Shown here: positions 52,980-61,174 of the stretch, piece after piece
Position numbering within the stretch: position 1 is the stretch's first letter
Layout of the letters: the number at the start of each line of letters is the position of its first letter
NCBI GenBank assembly: GCA_947482665.1
Contig: CANKJK010000004.1
Span: 186,001 to 250,000, forward strand
DNA length: 64,000 nt
Source: Acidobacteriota bacterium
Lineage (GTDB): Bacteria > Acidobacteriota > Vicinamibacteria > Vicinamibacterales > UBA2999
Reading direction: 5' to 3'
Made by a program: the position numbers and the translations under genes
The notes under the pieces: generated by a model
Seen by the model: the letters and a program-made list of their open reading frames with translations, nothing else
Told to the model about the DNA's origin: nothing
The model's database searches: none

Positions 52980-55304
52980 CTAGAACCGCAGCAGCCGGTT
53001 CACCTTCACGATGACCGACCGGTTCACCAGAGAGGGGAAGGCGGGCGCCAGGGTGTCGCGCTGCTCGTTGTAGACGACGAACAGCTCGCTGCCCGGCTGA
53101 TATTCCCAGCGGAACCGCACGTTGGAGGCGACCGATGCGGTGGCCGAGTTGTACTGAATCAGCGCGCTGGCGAACATCAGGGGCGTCACGGTATAGGTGA
53201 TGCGCGACCCGATGAGGTTCGTCGTGAAGTCGCCCTGCGCCAGGCGCACACGGTTCATCGAGACGCTCGGCTCGACCGACAGGTGTGTGCCGAAGCTGGC
53301 ACGGCCGGCGCTTGCGCTCAGCACGGTCTTGTGCCCGTTGTAGAAGCTGCCGTGCTCCAGCAGCAGGTTGGCCGAGACGAGTCGCTGGCGGCCGATGTTG
53401 TAGCCGAGCTTGGTGGCGTTGAAGTCGTAGTCCGCCACGGGCAGCGTCACGTTCCTGGCAATGCGGAAGGGCGCGGGGAGTGATTCGTGCGTGCTCAGGT
53501 TCGAGACGAACACGCGGTCGCCGTTGTGAAAGTCGATCGCAAACTCGCCATTGACCTCGCGCGTTTCGAGCCGCCCGGTGCCGTCCTCGATGTAGTCCAC
53601 CGAGCCCGTCCACGAGAGCTTGCGCAGGTGCGCGCTCTTCCTGGGCCGTGGGCTGAATCGGCCGACCGCGTAGGTGCGGCGCATGTCGGGTCGAGGCACG
53701 AAGCCCACCTCGGGGTTGAAGTGGTCGCCCACGGTGAGCCGCTCCACCTGCAGGCCGTAGCGGTCGCCGCTGTAGTCCATCTGGGCCCGAACGCTCGCGT
53801 TGTCACGGTCGAGCCCTGGCGTGTGTGACTGCGCCCAGTACGTGTTGACGACCAGGTTGTTGAAGAAGGCGAAGGAGCCGTCGACGCCGTAGACGCTGTT
53901 GTGGCCGTTGTCCAGAACGGAGCGGGAGCGGTCGGTCAGGATGACGCCCACGCTGCTCTTGCGGAGGATGTCGCGCTTGAGGCGCACGGCCGTGAAGTTC
54001 GTGGCGCGCGCGGCGGCCGCCGCGTCCTCGCCGGCCTCGATATTGAGTGCCCCGACGGAGAAGCGCCCGACCCGGCCAGTCACCCGGCCGCCTCCCAGAA
54101 TGGGGACTTCGCGTCCGTGGGCGATCCCGATCTGGCGGCTGTAGAAGAGCACGGGCGTCTTGTCGCCAGAGGTCGCGTTCGGCCCTGACCCTGACGGCGC
54201 GGCGCCGCCGAATGTAAACGTGCCCGAGTTCTCGAGGAAGAACTCCCGCTTCTCCGGGAAGAACAGATTGAACCGCGTCAGGTTCACCTGTTGATCATCG
54301 GCCTCCACCTGCGCGAAGTCCGTCCGTACCGTGACGTCGGCGGTGAGGCTCCTACCGATGCCGTACTTCATGTCCACACCAGCGTCTGCCCCGGGGTTGT
54401 TCAGCACCTTCGGCGTGGCGGCCTTGTCCGTGTTGAGGTCCGTGATGACATAGGGCTTCACTTCCAGATTGCGCGAACTGGTTGGCGCCTCGATGCCGAC
54501 CACCGCTGGCGAGAGCGACATCCGGAAGTGCCCCTGCGTGCCGATGGCGGCAGGAATGGGCGTGAGGTAGGACGTCTCGTTCTTCCAGAAGTTCTTCCGC
54601 CGGGCCTGAAAGCCCCAGACCTGCGTGACGCCGGGCGCGAACCTGAGCGACTTGAAGGGGAGCGCGGCCTCCATCGTCCAGCCTCCCTCGAAGCGGCCCG
54701 TCTTGAGCGACCAGACCGGATTCCAGTCGCGGTTCATCTGCCGCTCATTGGTGATCTGCCCGTCGAGGCGCCCACCAAGCGGATTCACCTCAAAGAGAAA
54801 GCCGTTGCGCTTATCGCGGAAGGTGTCGAAGCTGAAGGCGAATTGGTCCTGCTGGCCGATGTTGCCGTCGCGGCGCATCTCGTTGGCCACCATCCGGTCC
54901 ATGCGACTTTCCCAGCACCGGGCCACCACGTAGACGTTGTCGCGATCGAAGAACAGCCACACCTCGGTCTTCTGAGAGGCGGGCGCCCCCTCCAGGGGCT
55001 CGTTCTGGATGAAGCCGGACATGGAGGGCACCGTGGCGTAGATCGCTTCGTCGAGCCGGCCGTCAATCCGCAGCGGCTCGGAGAGCCGCGTGGCACGCAC
55101 GGTGGCCTGTCCCGACGCATCACGGGCGATCACCTCGGGCGCCTGGGGTGGCGGTGGGCCACCTGGCGCCACCGGCGTGGGCGACTGCGCCAGCGCCGCG
55201 GAGCCCACGAGGAGGAGGCCTGTGACCGCGAGGCCGATCGTGGCGGCATGAAGCCGGGCGTGTGCGGCGACGCGCACAGAGACGGGGACACAGGCCGCGA
55301 TCAT
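52980..55304 (-). CDS. DUF5916 outer-membrane protein with CBM9-like domain, copy 3
   Basis: A 774-residue paralogue on the opposite strand to copies 1 and 2. The signal (GLAVTGLLLVGSAALAQ) is followed by LRIDGRLDEAIYATVPSMSGFIQNEP, TEVWLFFDRDNVYVVARCWESRMDRMVANEMRRD and GWTMEAALPFKSLRF. The barrel region has VEADDQQVNLTRFNLFFPEKREFFLENSGTFTFGG and the end SELFVVYNEQRDTLA ... IVKVNRLLRF. ATG 55304 has a poor ribosome site. Copies 1 and 3 share more C-terminal detail (IVKxNRLxRF) than copy 2, hinting at their relation. It converges on nothing and is upstream of the haem/propeller gene on the same strand. Confidence 0.84.
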   Translation of the reverse strand: MIAACVPVSVRVAAHARLHAATIGLAVTGLLLVGSAALAQSPTPVAPGGPPPPQAPEVIARDASGQATVRATRLSEPLRIDGRLDEAIYATVPSMSGFIQNEPLEGAPASQKTEVWLFFDRDNVYVVARCWESRMDRMVANEMRRDGNIGQQDQFAFSFDTFRDKRNGFLFEVNPLGGRLDGQITNERQMNRDWNPVWSLKTGRFEGGWTMEAALPFKSLRFAPGVTQVWGFQARRKNFWKNETSYLTPIPAAIGTQGHFRMSLSPAVVGIEAPTSSRNLEVKPYVITDLNTDKAATPKVLNNPGADAGVDMKYGIGRSLTADVTVRTDFAQVEADDQQVNLTRFNLFFPEKREFFLENSGTFTFGGAAPSGSGPNATSGDKTPVLFYSRQIGIAHGREVPILGGGRVTGRVGRFSVGALNIEAGEDAAAAARATNFTAVRLKRDILRKSSVGVILTDRSRSVLDNGHNSVYGVDGSFAFFNNLVVNTYWAQSHTPGLDRDNASVRAQMDYSGDRYGLQVERLTVGDHFNPEVGFVPRPDMRRTYAVGRFSPRPRKSAHLRKLSWTGSVDYIEDGTGRLETREVNGEFAIDFHNGDRVFVSNLSTHESLPAPFRIARNVTLPVADYDFNATKLGYNIGRQRLVSANLLLEHGSFYNGHKTVLSASAGRASFGTHLSVEPSVSMNRVRLAQGDFTTNLIGSRITYTVTPLMFASALIQYNSATASVASNVRFRWEYQPGSELFVVYNEQRDTLAPAFPSLVNRSVIVKVNRLLRF

Positions 55305-55368
55305 CCGGCCGATCTTACCCGCGCCGAGGGGGAGGGTGCGCAGGGAGCTGCGCCTGGCGTCGAGTGCG

Positions 55369-56205
55369 CTACTGGACGAACAGGTCGTGCGGCAGCGCCG
55401 GGATGACGCCGGTGGCCGTGGCGCGCTGGAAGAGGCCGTCGACGGCTGCGCGACCTTCGACGCCGAGCGACACCGAGAACTGATTCACGTAGAGGTCGAT
55501 GTGCTTGAACATCACCTCGTCCTGCATCTCCTGGGCGTGGTCGCGCACAAAGGGGAGCGTCACGTCTCGGTTGGTAAAGGCGAATTCCACGCTGCGCCGG
55601 AGCACCCGGTTCATCGCGCGCTGCACGTCCACCGGCAGCGTCCGGCGGACGACGATTCCACCGAGCGGAATCGGCAGCCCCGTCTCGGACTCCCAGAACT
55701 CGCCGAGGTCGACGATCTTCCGGAGGCCCTTCGCCTCGTAGGTGAAGCGGTTCTCGTGGATGATGAGCCCCGCATCGAACCTGTCATCGAGCAGAGCCGG
55801 CTCGATCTCCGAAAAGACCAGTTCCGTCTTGTCCGTCGCGGCTGGAAAGGCCAGGCCGAGCAGGAAGTTGGCCGTCGTGTACGTCCCGGGGATGGCGATG
55901 CGGAGGTGGCCGGCTGCCACCGCGTCTTGCGAGATCGGCCGCTTCGAGATCAGGAGCGGGCCGCAGTTGCGCCCGAGGGCGCTGCCGGCGTCGAGCAGGG
56001 CATAGCGGTCGGCGCAGTACGCAAACGCGTGATAGCTCAGCTTGGTGACGTCGATCCCGCCCGCGAAGGCGTCCCGGTTGAGCGCCTCCACATCAGCCAT
56101 CCGCACGTCGAACTCCAGGCCCTCCAGGTCGATGCGCTTGTGCACGATCGCATCGAACATGAAGCAGTCGTTCGGGCACGGAGAAAAGCCGAGCGAAAGC
56201 CTCAC
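55369..56205 (-). CDS. mqnD: menaquinone biosynthesis protein MqnD (1,4-dihydroxy-6-naphthoate synthase)
   Basis: A 278-residue enzyme of the futalosine pathway, which forms 1,4-dihydroxy-6-naphthoate from cyclic dehypoxanthinyl futalosine. Family strings: LSLGFSPCPNDCFMFDAIVHKRID, DVTKLSYHAFAYCADRYALLDAGSALGRNCGPLLIS, AIPGTYTTANFLLGLAFP and GLIIHENRFTYEAKGL. The start is GTG 56205, overlapping the mqnB stop as GTGA; the track frame from 56322 extends into mqnB and is rejected. Menaquinone would feed the cytochrome b and cytochrome c systems in this window. Confidence 0.93.
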   Translation of the reverse strand: MRLSLGFSPCPNDCFMFDAIVHKRIDLEGLEFDVRMADVEALNRDAFAGGIDVTKLSYHAFAYCADRYALLDAGSALGRNCGPLLISKRPISQDAVAAGHLRIAIPGTYTTANFLLGLAFPAATDKTELVFSEIEPALLDDRFDAGLIIHENRFTYEAKGLRKIVDLGEFWESETGLPIPLGGIVVRRTLPVDVQRAMNRVLRRSVEFAFTNRDVTLPFVRDHAQEMQDEVMFKHIDLYVNQFSVSLGVEGRAAVDGLFQRATATGVIPALPHDLFVQ

Positions 56206-56873
56206 AGCCCCTCCACGATGGCGAGGGCAGTCGCGTTGAGCGCCGCGATGGCCTCCGGCAGCTTCCAGGCCGCGCGGTTCCGGCGCTCGACGTAGTTCGA
56301 GATGGCGCGCACCTGTGCACACGGGATGCCCGCAGTCAGACAGGCATAGAGAAACGCCGCGCCTTCCATGCTTTCCACGTCCGCGTTGCAGCGCTCCAGC
56401 AGCGCCGCGATAGAAGGCTCGTGACCGTGCACCGTATTCACAGTGGCGCCCGTCACGCTGGGCAGGCCCGCGAGCGCCGGCCAGAGCGGTGGCGCGTGAT
56501 TGACGATGAGGCCGGAGGCGAAGGGCGCTTCGTTCGGATCCACGAGGCCGATGGCCGCAGCCGAGACGAAGCGGTCGCCATCCTCGACGCCGAATTCCGG
56601 GAGACCGTCGGCGGTGACATGGACAACGGTCGCCAGCGGGCGGGTTCTGTGAAAGCTCCCGCAGACGCCCAGATTCATCGCGGCGTCGTAACGGGCGTGG
56701 GCGAGTGCCGTTGCCGTCCGTGCAGCCGTGGCCACCATGCCAACACCCGTGACGAGCAGGTCAACCTCGTGGCCGCCGACGCGACGCGTGAGCGTGCCCG
56801 CCTGCGCGGGGCCGAGCGCCTCGGCGATCGGGGCGATTTCAGCGGGTGTGGCGGCGACGATGAGCAGGCGCAT
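56202..56873 (-). CDS. mqnB: futalosine hydrolase MqnB
   Basis: A 223-residue nucleoside phosphorylase-fold enzyme that removes hypoxanthine from futalosine. It has the phosphorylase superfamily features VTGVGMVATAARTATALAHARYDAAMNLGVCGSF and the purine/ribose site DVESMEGAAFLYACLTAGIPCAQVRAISNYVERRN. Position before mqnD supports MqnB over MTA/SAH nucleosidase, which shares the fold. GL-TGA overlaps the mqnD GTG. The pathway steps mqnA, mqnC and mqnE are not in the window. Confidence 0.9.
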   Translation of the reverse strand: MRLLIVAATPAEIAPIAEALGPAQAGTLTRRVGGHEVDLLVTGVGMVATAARTATALAHARYDAAMNLGVCGSFHRTRPLATVVHVTADGLPEFGVEDGDRFVSAAAIGLVDPNEAPFASGLIVNHAPPLWPALAGLPSVTGATVNTVHGHEPSIAALLERCNADVESMEGAAFLYACLTAGIPCAQVRAISNYVERRNRAAWKLPEAIAALNATALAIVEGL

Positions 56874-56927
56874 CGCCGCTGATCGTACCGCAGCTGTGCA
56901 GCCCCAGGCGCGGTGGAGATCGGGTGC

Positions 56928-57371
56928 CTACCTGGCTGGCGCGACTTCGGTGAAGCGGATCGCCTTCACGGCCGCGGCGTCAGCGGGGAGCGCCGTCGCT
57001 CCGGCGGGCAGCTCGTTGAGCTTCAGCAGGTAGGCCGTCACATCGGCGACCTCCTGCGGGCTCAATGTGCCGGGCTTGGTGCGCGGCATGTTGGCCGTGA
57101 TGAAGGTGGTGATGTCGCCCACGGTATTCCCGTCCCATCGGCTCATGAAGTACGGACCCTTGATGGGCGGGATGCCGTCATCGCCGGGGCTGCCGTCCTC
57201 GGCATGACAGGTGATGCAGTCCCGCTTGTCGTACACGGCCTTGCCTCTGGCTGCCTGCTCGGGCGTGTAGACACCGGCCCAGACGTTGGCCGGCGCCTGA
57301 GCGCGGAGCGCGCCCAGGGTCAGCAGGGCGGAGAGGGCAGTGGCGAACGCAAGAGCCGTGCGCGGAAGCAT
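56928..57371 (-). CDS. monohaem cytochrome c, exported
   Basis: A 147-residue class I cytochrome c: signal peptide (TALAFATALSALLTLGALRAQ), haem site CITCH at residues 52-56 in RGKAVYDKRDCITCHAEDG, and a likely Met ligand in ITANMPRTKPGTLSPQEVADVTAYLLKLNELPAG. The pattern matches the small cytochromes that serve periplasmic dehydrogenases. Two-base spacing features are absent; it is 54 bases from mqnB on the same strand. It is divergent from the haem-binding-domain gene with a 48-base gap, so the two promoters overlap. Confidence 0.88.
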   Translation of the reverse strand: MLPRTALAFATALSALLTLGALRAQAPANVWAGVYTPEQAARGKAVYDKRDCITCHAEDGSPGDDGIPPIKGPYFMSRWDGNTVGDITTFITANMPRTKPGTLSPQEVADVTAYLLKLNELPAGATALPADAAAVKAIRFTEVAPAR

Positions 57372-57419
57372 CGAATGGTTCTGATGTTAACTGGTTCGGC
57401 AACCTTCTAGAATGACGGC

Positions 57420-57833
57420 ATGCCCCGATTCGTTCGCCGCCTCGTCATCGCGCTCGTGGTCCTGCTCGCGATTCAACTCGTACCCGTGACCCGCGACAAT
57501 CCGCCGGACCGGCGGGGGCCCGCCGCGCCACCTCAGGTGGAAGCGGTGCTGAAGAGGGCCTGCTACGACTGCCACTCGAACGAAACGGTCTGGCCCTGGT
57601 ACAGCCACGTGGCGCCGATGTCCTGGCTGGTCGCCTATGACGTCCACCAGGGCCGGAAGCACTTCAACCTCTCTGACTTTCAGGATCTCTCGCCGGAGAC
57701 GGCCGCCAAGGTGCGCGCCAAGGCCATCGAGGAGGTGGAAGCCGGGGAAATGCCGCTCTTCTTCTACGTGCCCCTCCACCCGGCCGCCAAGCTGACGGAC
57801 GCCGACAAGGCCGTCATCAAGACTTGGAAATAG
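57420..57833 (+). CDS. haem-binding-domain protein (Haem_bd family), exported
   Basis: A 137-residue protein with an N-terminal hydrophobic segment (RFVRRLVIALVVLLAIQLVPV) and the Haem_bd pattern VLKRACYDCHSNETVWPWYSHVAPMSWLVAYDVHQGRKHFNLSDF, which holds a CxxCH site followed by the conserved WPWY...P..W block. The rest (EEVEAGEMPLFFYVPLHPAAKLTDADKAVIKTW) is typical. Members often lie near cytochromes; function unknown, perhaps as a periplasmic electron or haem carrier. It is 40 bases before the sulfatase-fold gene. Confidence 0.88.
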   Translation: MPRFVRRLVIALVVLLAIQLVPVTRDNPPDRRGPAAPPQVEAVLKRACYDCHSNETVWPWYSHVAPMSWLVAYDVHQGRKHFNLSDFQDLSPETAAKVRAKAIEEVEAGEMPLFFYVPLHPAAKLTDADKAVIKTWK

Positions 57834-57873
57834 CGAGTACGGAGGGCAACGAGAGGCGGTCTGGCGTCTGGTC

Positions 57874-59691
57874 ATGAGGCGCCTGACCCTTCTGAGTTGC
57901 GCGATGGCCCTGGCCCTGACGGCCGGGCTGACCGTCGGCTGGCGACACCTGCCGCCAGCGCAACTGGAGCAGTTCGCGGCCTGGATCATCGGGTTGGGCC
58001 TCCTGGCGATCGTCATGCCCCTCGGCTGGCGAGCCGCGGCCGTGGTGCTGGTGGGCAGCGCCGGGGTGCAGTTTGGACTGTCGCGGATCAACGAAGCCAA
58101 GATCGCCATGACGCAGGCTCCGTTGACCGTGCTCGACTTCGAGATCGCACTCGCCAATCCACGAGGACTCTGGCTCGCGCTGGGCTTGCCCGTGTGGACC
58201 CGTGTTCCCGTCGGTGTGCTGCTGGTGGCGCTGCTCGGCGGCGTGGCGGCCCTGGGGGGCTGGCTCTCCTGGCGGCACGTCCGTCGCCAGACCAGGCAGC
58301 AACGGATTGGCACCGGCGTCAGCGTCGCGCTGTCGATGGCCGGCCTCGTCTGGTACACCGTGGCGCTGCCGGGCGCATTGGCGCCGCATGCCGACCAGAA
58401 CGACGAACTATGGGAGGCCGCAGGGCTGAGCGCGTACTCGTCGCGGATCGGGGTCGTCCCGTTTCTGCTGTATTCCTATCAGCTCGAACGCGGCCAGAGC
58501 GGCCCGTACTACACCGAGAAGCCCGTGGCGCCGACGCCACCCGCGACCATTCGCGCCACGGCCAACACGTTTGTCTCGCTCAGCCGGCGGCCACGGACGT
58601 TGCCGAACATCGTCATCGTCTTTGCCGAGTCCACCTTCAATCCCGACTGGGCCTTTCATCTCAGTGAGCCGGTCGCCAGCGAGTTGTTCGCGCATCACGC
58701 AGACACGCACGTGCTGACCGGGATGACTGTGAACACCGTGGGTGGAGGGAGCTGGATCACGGAGTTTGAAACCGTGGTTGGCGTGGACGCCAGGCTCTTC
58801 GGCTACGCGGGCAACTACACCCACGCCACGCTGTCGCCATTCATCAGGCACTCGCTGGCGACCTATCTGAAGGGCAAGGGCTACGACACGGCGGCCTACT
58901 ACTCGTGGGCCGGTGATTTCTACAACGCCCGTCGCGCCTATGGGCACTATGGCTTTGGGCAGTTCTTTGATGTGACCGACATCGGCCTGCACGAATTCGA
59001 AGGGTCCGACGTCGACGTGGCCACGGCGGCGCTCGCCCGCATCACCACCGCGCAGGCGGCGCCCCGGTTTGCCTATGTCGTGCTGTACGAGAACCACTCA
59101 CCGCATGCGTGCGAGCACTTCACCGACGCCGCACAACTGCCCGTCACGTTTGCCGGGTCCGTGGAGTTCGGCAAGAACTGTGAACTCAATGAATACCTGC
59201 TGCGCATGGCGTCCACGACCGCGGCGGTCGAGACTGTCGAAGCGGCGCTCAAAGACATGGAGCGGACCACCGGGCGGCCGTATGTGCTGGCCGTGTTCGG
59301 GGACCACCAGCCCCACACGTTTACGGGCACCAAGGCGCCGCCGCTCAGCAACTTCGACTACGTGGCCGAGCGCACGGGTGACAGCATGCGCAACACCTTC
59401 CTGCACATCCGCTCATCCGCGCCCAACCCGCTGCGGTGCTGCGGCACGGTGCCGCCCCCTGCGTTCTTGCTGCCGACGCTGCTCAGCGCGTATGTGGCGA
59501 CGGGTGTGGACGACCTGTACCTGCCCCAGAACTTCCAGGTCTACCAACAGTGCGGGTCGGACATCCTTGCGGATAACCAGGCGAGGAAGGGGGCAGCCCT
59601 GCCCTTGCGTATCGGGCCGCCACCGCAGCCGGGCTGCCGGCCGGCCTATCTGAGCTGGCTCTCGTCGATCCGCAAGTCCGGCGTGATGTAG
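57874..59691 (+). CDS. LTA synthase-like membrane phosphotransferase/sulfatase-fold enzyme
   Basis: A 605-residue membrane protein. About five helices occupy residues 1-175 (LALTAGLTVGWRHL; LGLLAIVMPLGWRAAAVVLV; VGVLLVALLGGVAALGGWL; GVSVALSMAGLVWY). An alkaline-phosphatase-fold domain (residues 240-560) has NIVIVFAESTFNPDWAF (metal Glu), MTVNTVGGGSWITEFETVVG (candidate Thr/Ser nucleophile), YAVVLYENHSPHACEHF and metal motif VFGDHQPHTF. These are hallmarks of LtaS/MdoB-type enzymes that move phosphoglycerol or phosphoethanolamine onto envelope glycans. A Cys-rich C-terminal part (LRCCGTVPPPAF, QQCGSD) is notable. The exact acceptor is unknown. Confidence 0.82.
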   Translation: MRRLTLLSCAMALALTAGLTVGWRHLPPAQLEQFAAWIIGLGLLAIVMPLGWRAAAVVLVGSAGVQFGLSRINEAKIAMTQAPLTVLDFEIALANPRGLWLALGLPVWTRVPVGVLLVALLGGVAALGGWLSWRHVRRQTRQQRIGTGVSVALSMAGLVWYTVALPGALAPHADQNDELWEAAGLSAYSSRIGVVPFLLYSYQLERGQSGPYYTEKPVAPTPPATIRATANTFVSLSRRPRTLPNIVIVFAESTFNPDWAFHLSEPVASELFAHHADTHVLTGMTVNTVGGGSWITEFETVVGVDARLFGYAGNYTHATLSPFIRHSLATYLKGKGYDTAAYYSWAGDFYNARRAYGHYGFGQFFDVTDIGLHEFEGSDVDVATAALARITTAQAAPRFAYVVLYENHSPHACEHFTDAAQLPVTFAGSVEFGKNCELNEYLLRMASTTAAVETVEAALKDMERTTGRPYVLAVFGDHQPHTFTGTKAPPLSNFDYVAERTGDSMRNTFLHIRSSAPNPLRCCGTVPPPAFLLPTLLSAYVATGVDDLYLPQNFQVYQQCGSDILADNQARKGAALPLRIGPPPQPGCRPAYLSWLSSIRKSGVM

Positions 59692-59711
59692 GCGAGGTCG
59701 GGGGGCCGTCC

Positions 59712-60506
59712 TCAGGACCGGGCGGTCGCCGCGGCGCTGATGATGGCGTGCAGTTGGCGCACGCCGTCGGTGAGCGCGGCTGGTCCCGGCTGGAGGATGT
59801 AGGCGGACTTCACTTCGTGGATCTGGCCGCTGGTAATTGCGGCCACCTGCGCCCAGCCCTCGCGCCCCGCGATGGCCTTCTTCCGGACCGGCTTGCCGCA
59901 CCACGAGCCGATGATGACCTCCGGGTTGCGGCGGATCACCTCGGCCGGCTCGACGATCCGTTCCTTGCCCATCTTGGCGCGCCGCAGCTCGGGGAAGATC
60001 GGCTCGCCGCCCGCGATCTCGACCAGCTCCTCGACCCACTGGATGCCCGAGATGAGCGGGTCGTCCCATTCCTCGAAGAACACGCGGGGCCGCATCGGGA
60101 GCCGTGCGGCCGCCTGCCGGATCTCGTCGAGGCCGGACTCCAACTGCGAGGCCAGCGCCTCGGCCGCGTCGCCACGGCCGATGAGGCCGCCCACCATGCG
60201 GATCATCTGGAGGATCTCGGCCACCGATCGCTGGTTGAAGGTCACCACCGTGTGGCCACGTTTGATGAGTTCAGAGACGATGTCGCGCTGGAGATCCGAG
60301 AAGGCGAGGATGAGGTCCGGGTTGAGCGCCTCGATCTTCTCGAAGCGTGCGTTGAGGTAGGCCGAGATGCGCGGCTTCTTCCGGGCTTCGGGCGGACGCA
60401 CCGTGTAGCCGGAGACGCCGACGACGCGGTCGCCTTCACCAAGGAGGTAGAGCGTTTCGGTCGTTTCTTCCGTCAGGCAGACGATGCGTTCGGGATAGCG
60501 GCTCAT
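59712..60506 (-). CDS. BtuF-like B12-binding protein without signal peptide
   Basis: A 264-residue type III binding-protein fold (ERIVCLTEETTETLYLLGEGDRVVGVSGYTVRPPEARKKPRISAYLNARFEKIEALNPDLILAFSDLQRDIVSEL) followed by EEWDDPLISGIQWVEELVEIAGGEPIFPE, typical of the cobalamin/hemin group. There is no signal peptide, so it is either cytoplasmic or exported by another route; the related btuF in the same operon does have a signal. It could act inside the cell as a cobinamide or B12 carrier (inference). ATGA overlap with the DUF71 gene shows tight coupling. It is last in the operon. Confidence 0.83.
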   Translation of the reverse strand: MSRYPERIVCLTEETTETLYLLGEGDRVVGVSGYTVRPPEARKKPRISAYLNARFEKIEALNPDLILAFSDLQRDIVSELIKRGHTVVTFNQRSVAEILQMIRMVGGLIGRGDAAEALASQLESGLDEIRQAAARLPMRPRVFFEEWDDPLISGIQWVEELVEIAGGEPIFPELRRAKMGKERIVEPAEVIRRNPEVIIGSWCGKPVRKKAIAGREGWAQVAAITSGQIHEVKSAYILQPGPAALTDGVRQLHAIISAAATARS

Positions 60507-61174
60507 GCGGAGGCTCCGGCCAGAACGATGTCGCGGAAGACGAAGGGCGGCCGGTCCACGCGTTCGCCGACCGTGACAGAGAGCGTGTGGCGGAACATCG
60601 GCCCGGCCGTGACGCAGGTGTGGAACTCGCCGTTTTCGGCGCAGGGGTCCACGCCCGCTGGAAGATCGCGGAGGAAGCCGGCGTCAAAGGCCCGACCCGC
60701 GAATTCCGCCGGCAGCACCCGTGTGTCGACCACCGAGAGCGTGGCGTGCAGACCGCCGTCGATCATCCGCTGCGCCAGCTCACGCGTCGGGAGCTCCCAG
60801 AGCGGGAAGAGGGGCGTGAGGCCGCTCCCGGCCAGCCGCTCTTCGCGGTACTGCCGGATGTCGGCGAGATACAGGTCGCCGAACGCCACGTGCGTGAAGC
60901 CATCGGCCACGGCTCGTGCGCAGGTCTCGCCCATCCGCGCATCGTAGATCTCGTTGGTGCACTGCTCGGGGAGTGGCACCTGCCAGAGCGGGAGGCCCGC
61001 GGCCTCGGCCTGCGATTCGAGGACCGAGCGCCGGACCCCGTGCATCGCCACGCGGTCAGCGGCCTCGTTGTAGGTCGTCAGCAAGGCCGCCACGGCACCA
61101 GGGTGCTGCTGGTTGAGTGTGTGGAGCGTCCAGGCGCTGTCCTTGCCGCTGCTCCAGCTCATGAGCACTTTCAT
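60503..61174 (-). CDS. DUF71/COG2102 PP-loop ATP-dependent amide ligase (diphthine-ammonia-ligase-like)
   Basis: A 223-residue enzyme: MKVLMSWSSGKDSAWTLHTL (PP-loop SGKDS) and GETCARAVADGFTHVAFGDLYLADIRQYREERLAGSGLTPLFPLWELPTRELAQRMIDGGL. The family contains eukaryotic/archaeal diphthamide synthetases and a bacterial subgroup found in B12 genes; published comparative genomics predicted that subgroup to act in cobamide salvage, perhaps by amidation. Bacteria lack diphthamide, and this copy sits between two BtuF genes, so the salvage role is favoured. It overlaps both neighbours by 4 bases. Confidence 0.87.
   Translation of the reverse strand: MKVLMSWSSGKDSAWTLHTLNQQHPGAVAALLTTYNEAADRVAMHGVRRSVLESQAEAAGLPLWQVPLPEQCTNEIYDARMGETCARAVADGFTHVAFGDLYLADIRQYREERLAGSGLTPLFPLWELPTRELAQRMIDGGLHATLSVVDTRVLPAEFAGRAFDAGFLRDLPAGVDPCAENGEFHTCVTAGPMFRHTLSVTVGERVDRPPFVFRDIVLAGASA

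Noticed and set aside
54291-55406. 371-aa plus-strand ORF
   Set aside because: Antisense of DUF5916 copy 3; no recognisable domain.
60503-61174. True diphthamide synthetase
   Set aside because: Bacteria lack diphthamide on their elongation factor, and the gene sits inside a B12-uptake operon; the cobamide-salvage subgroup fits better.
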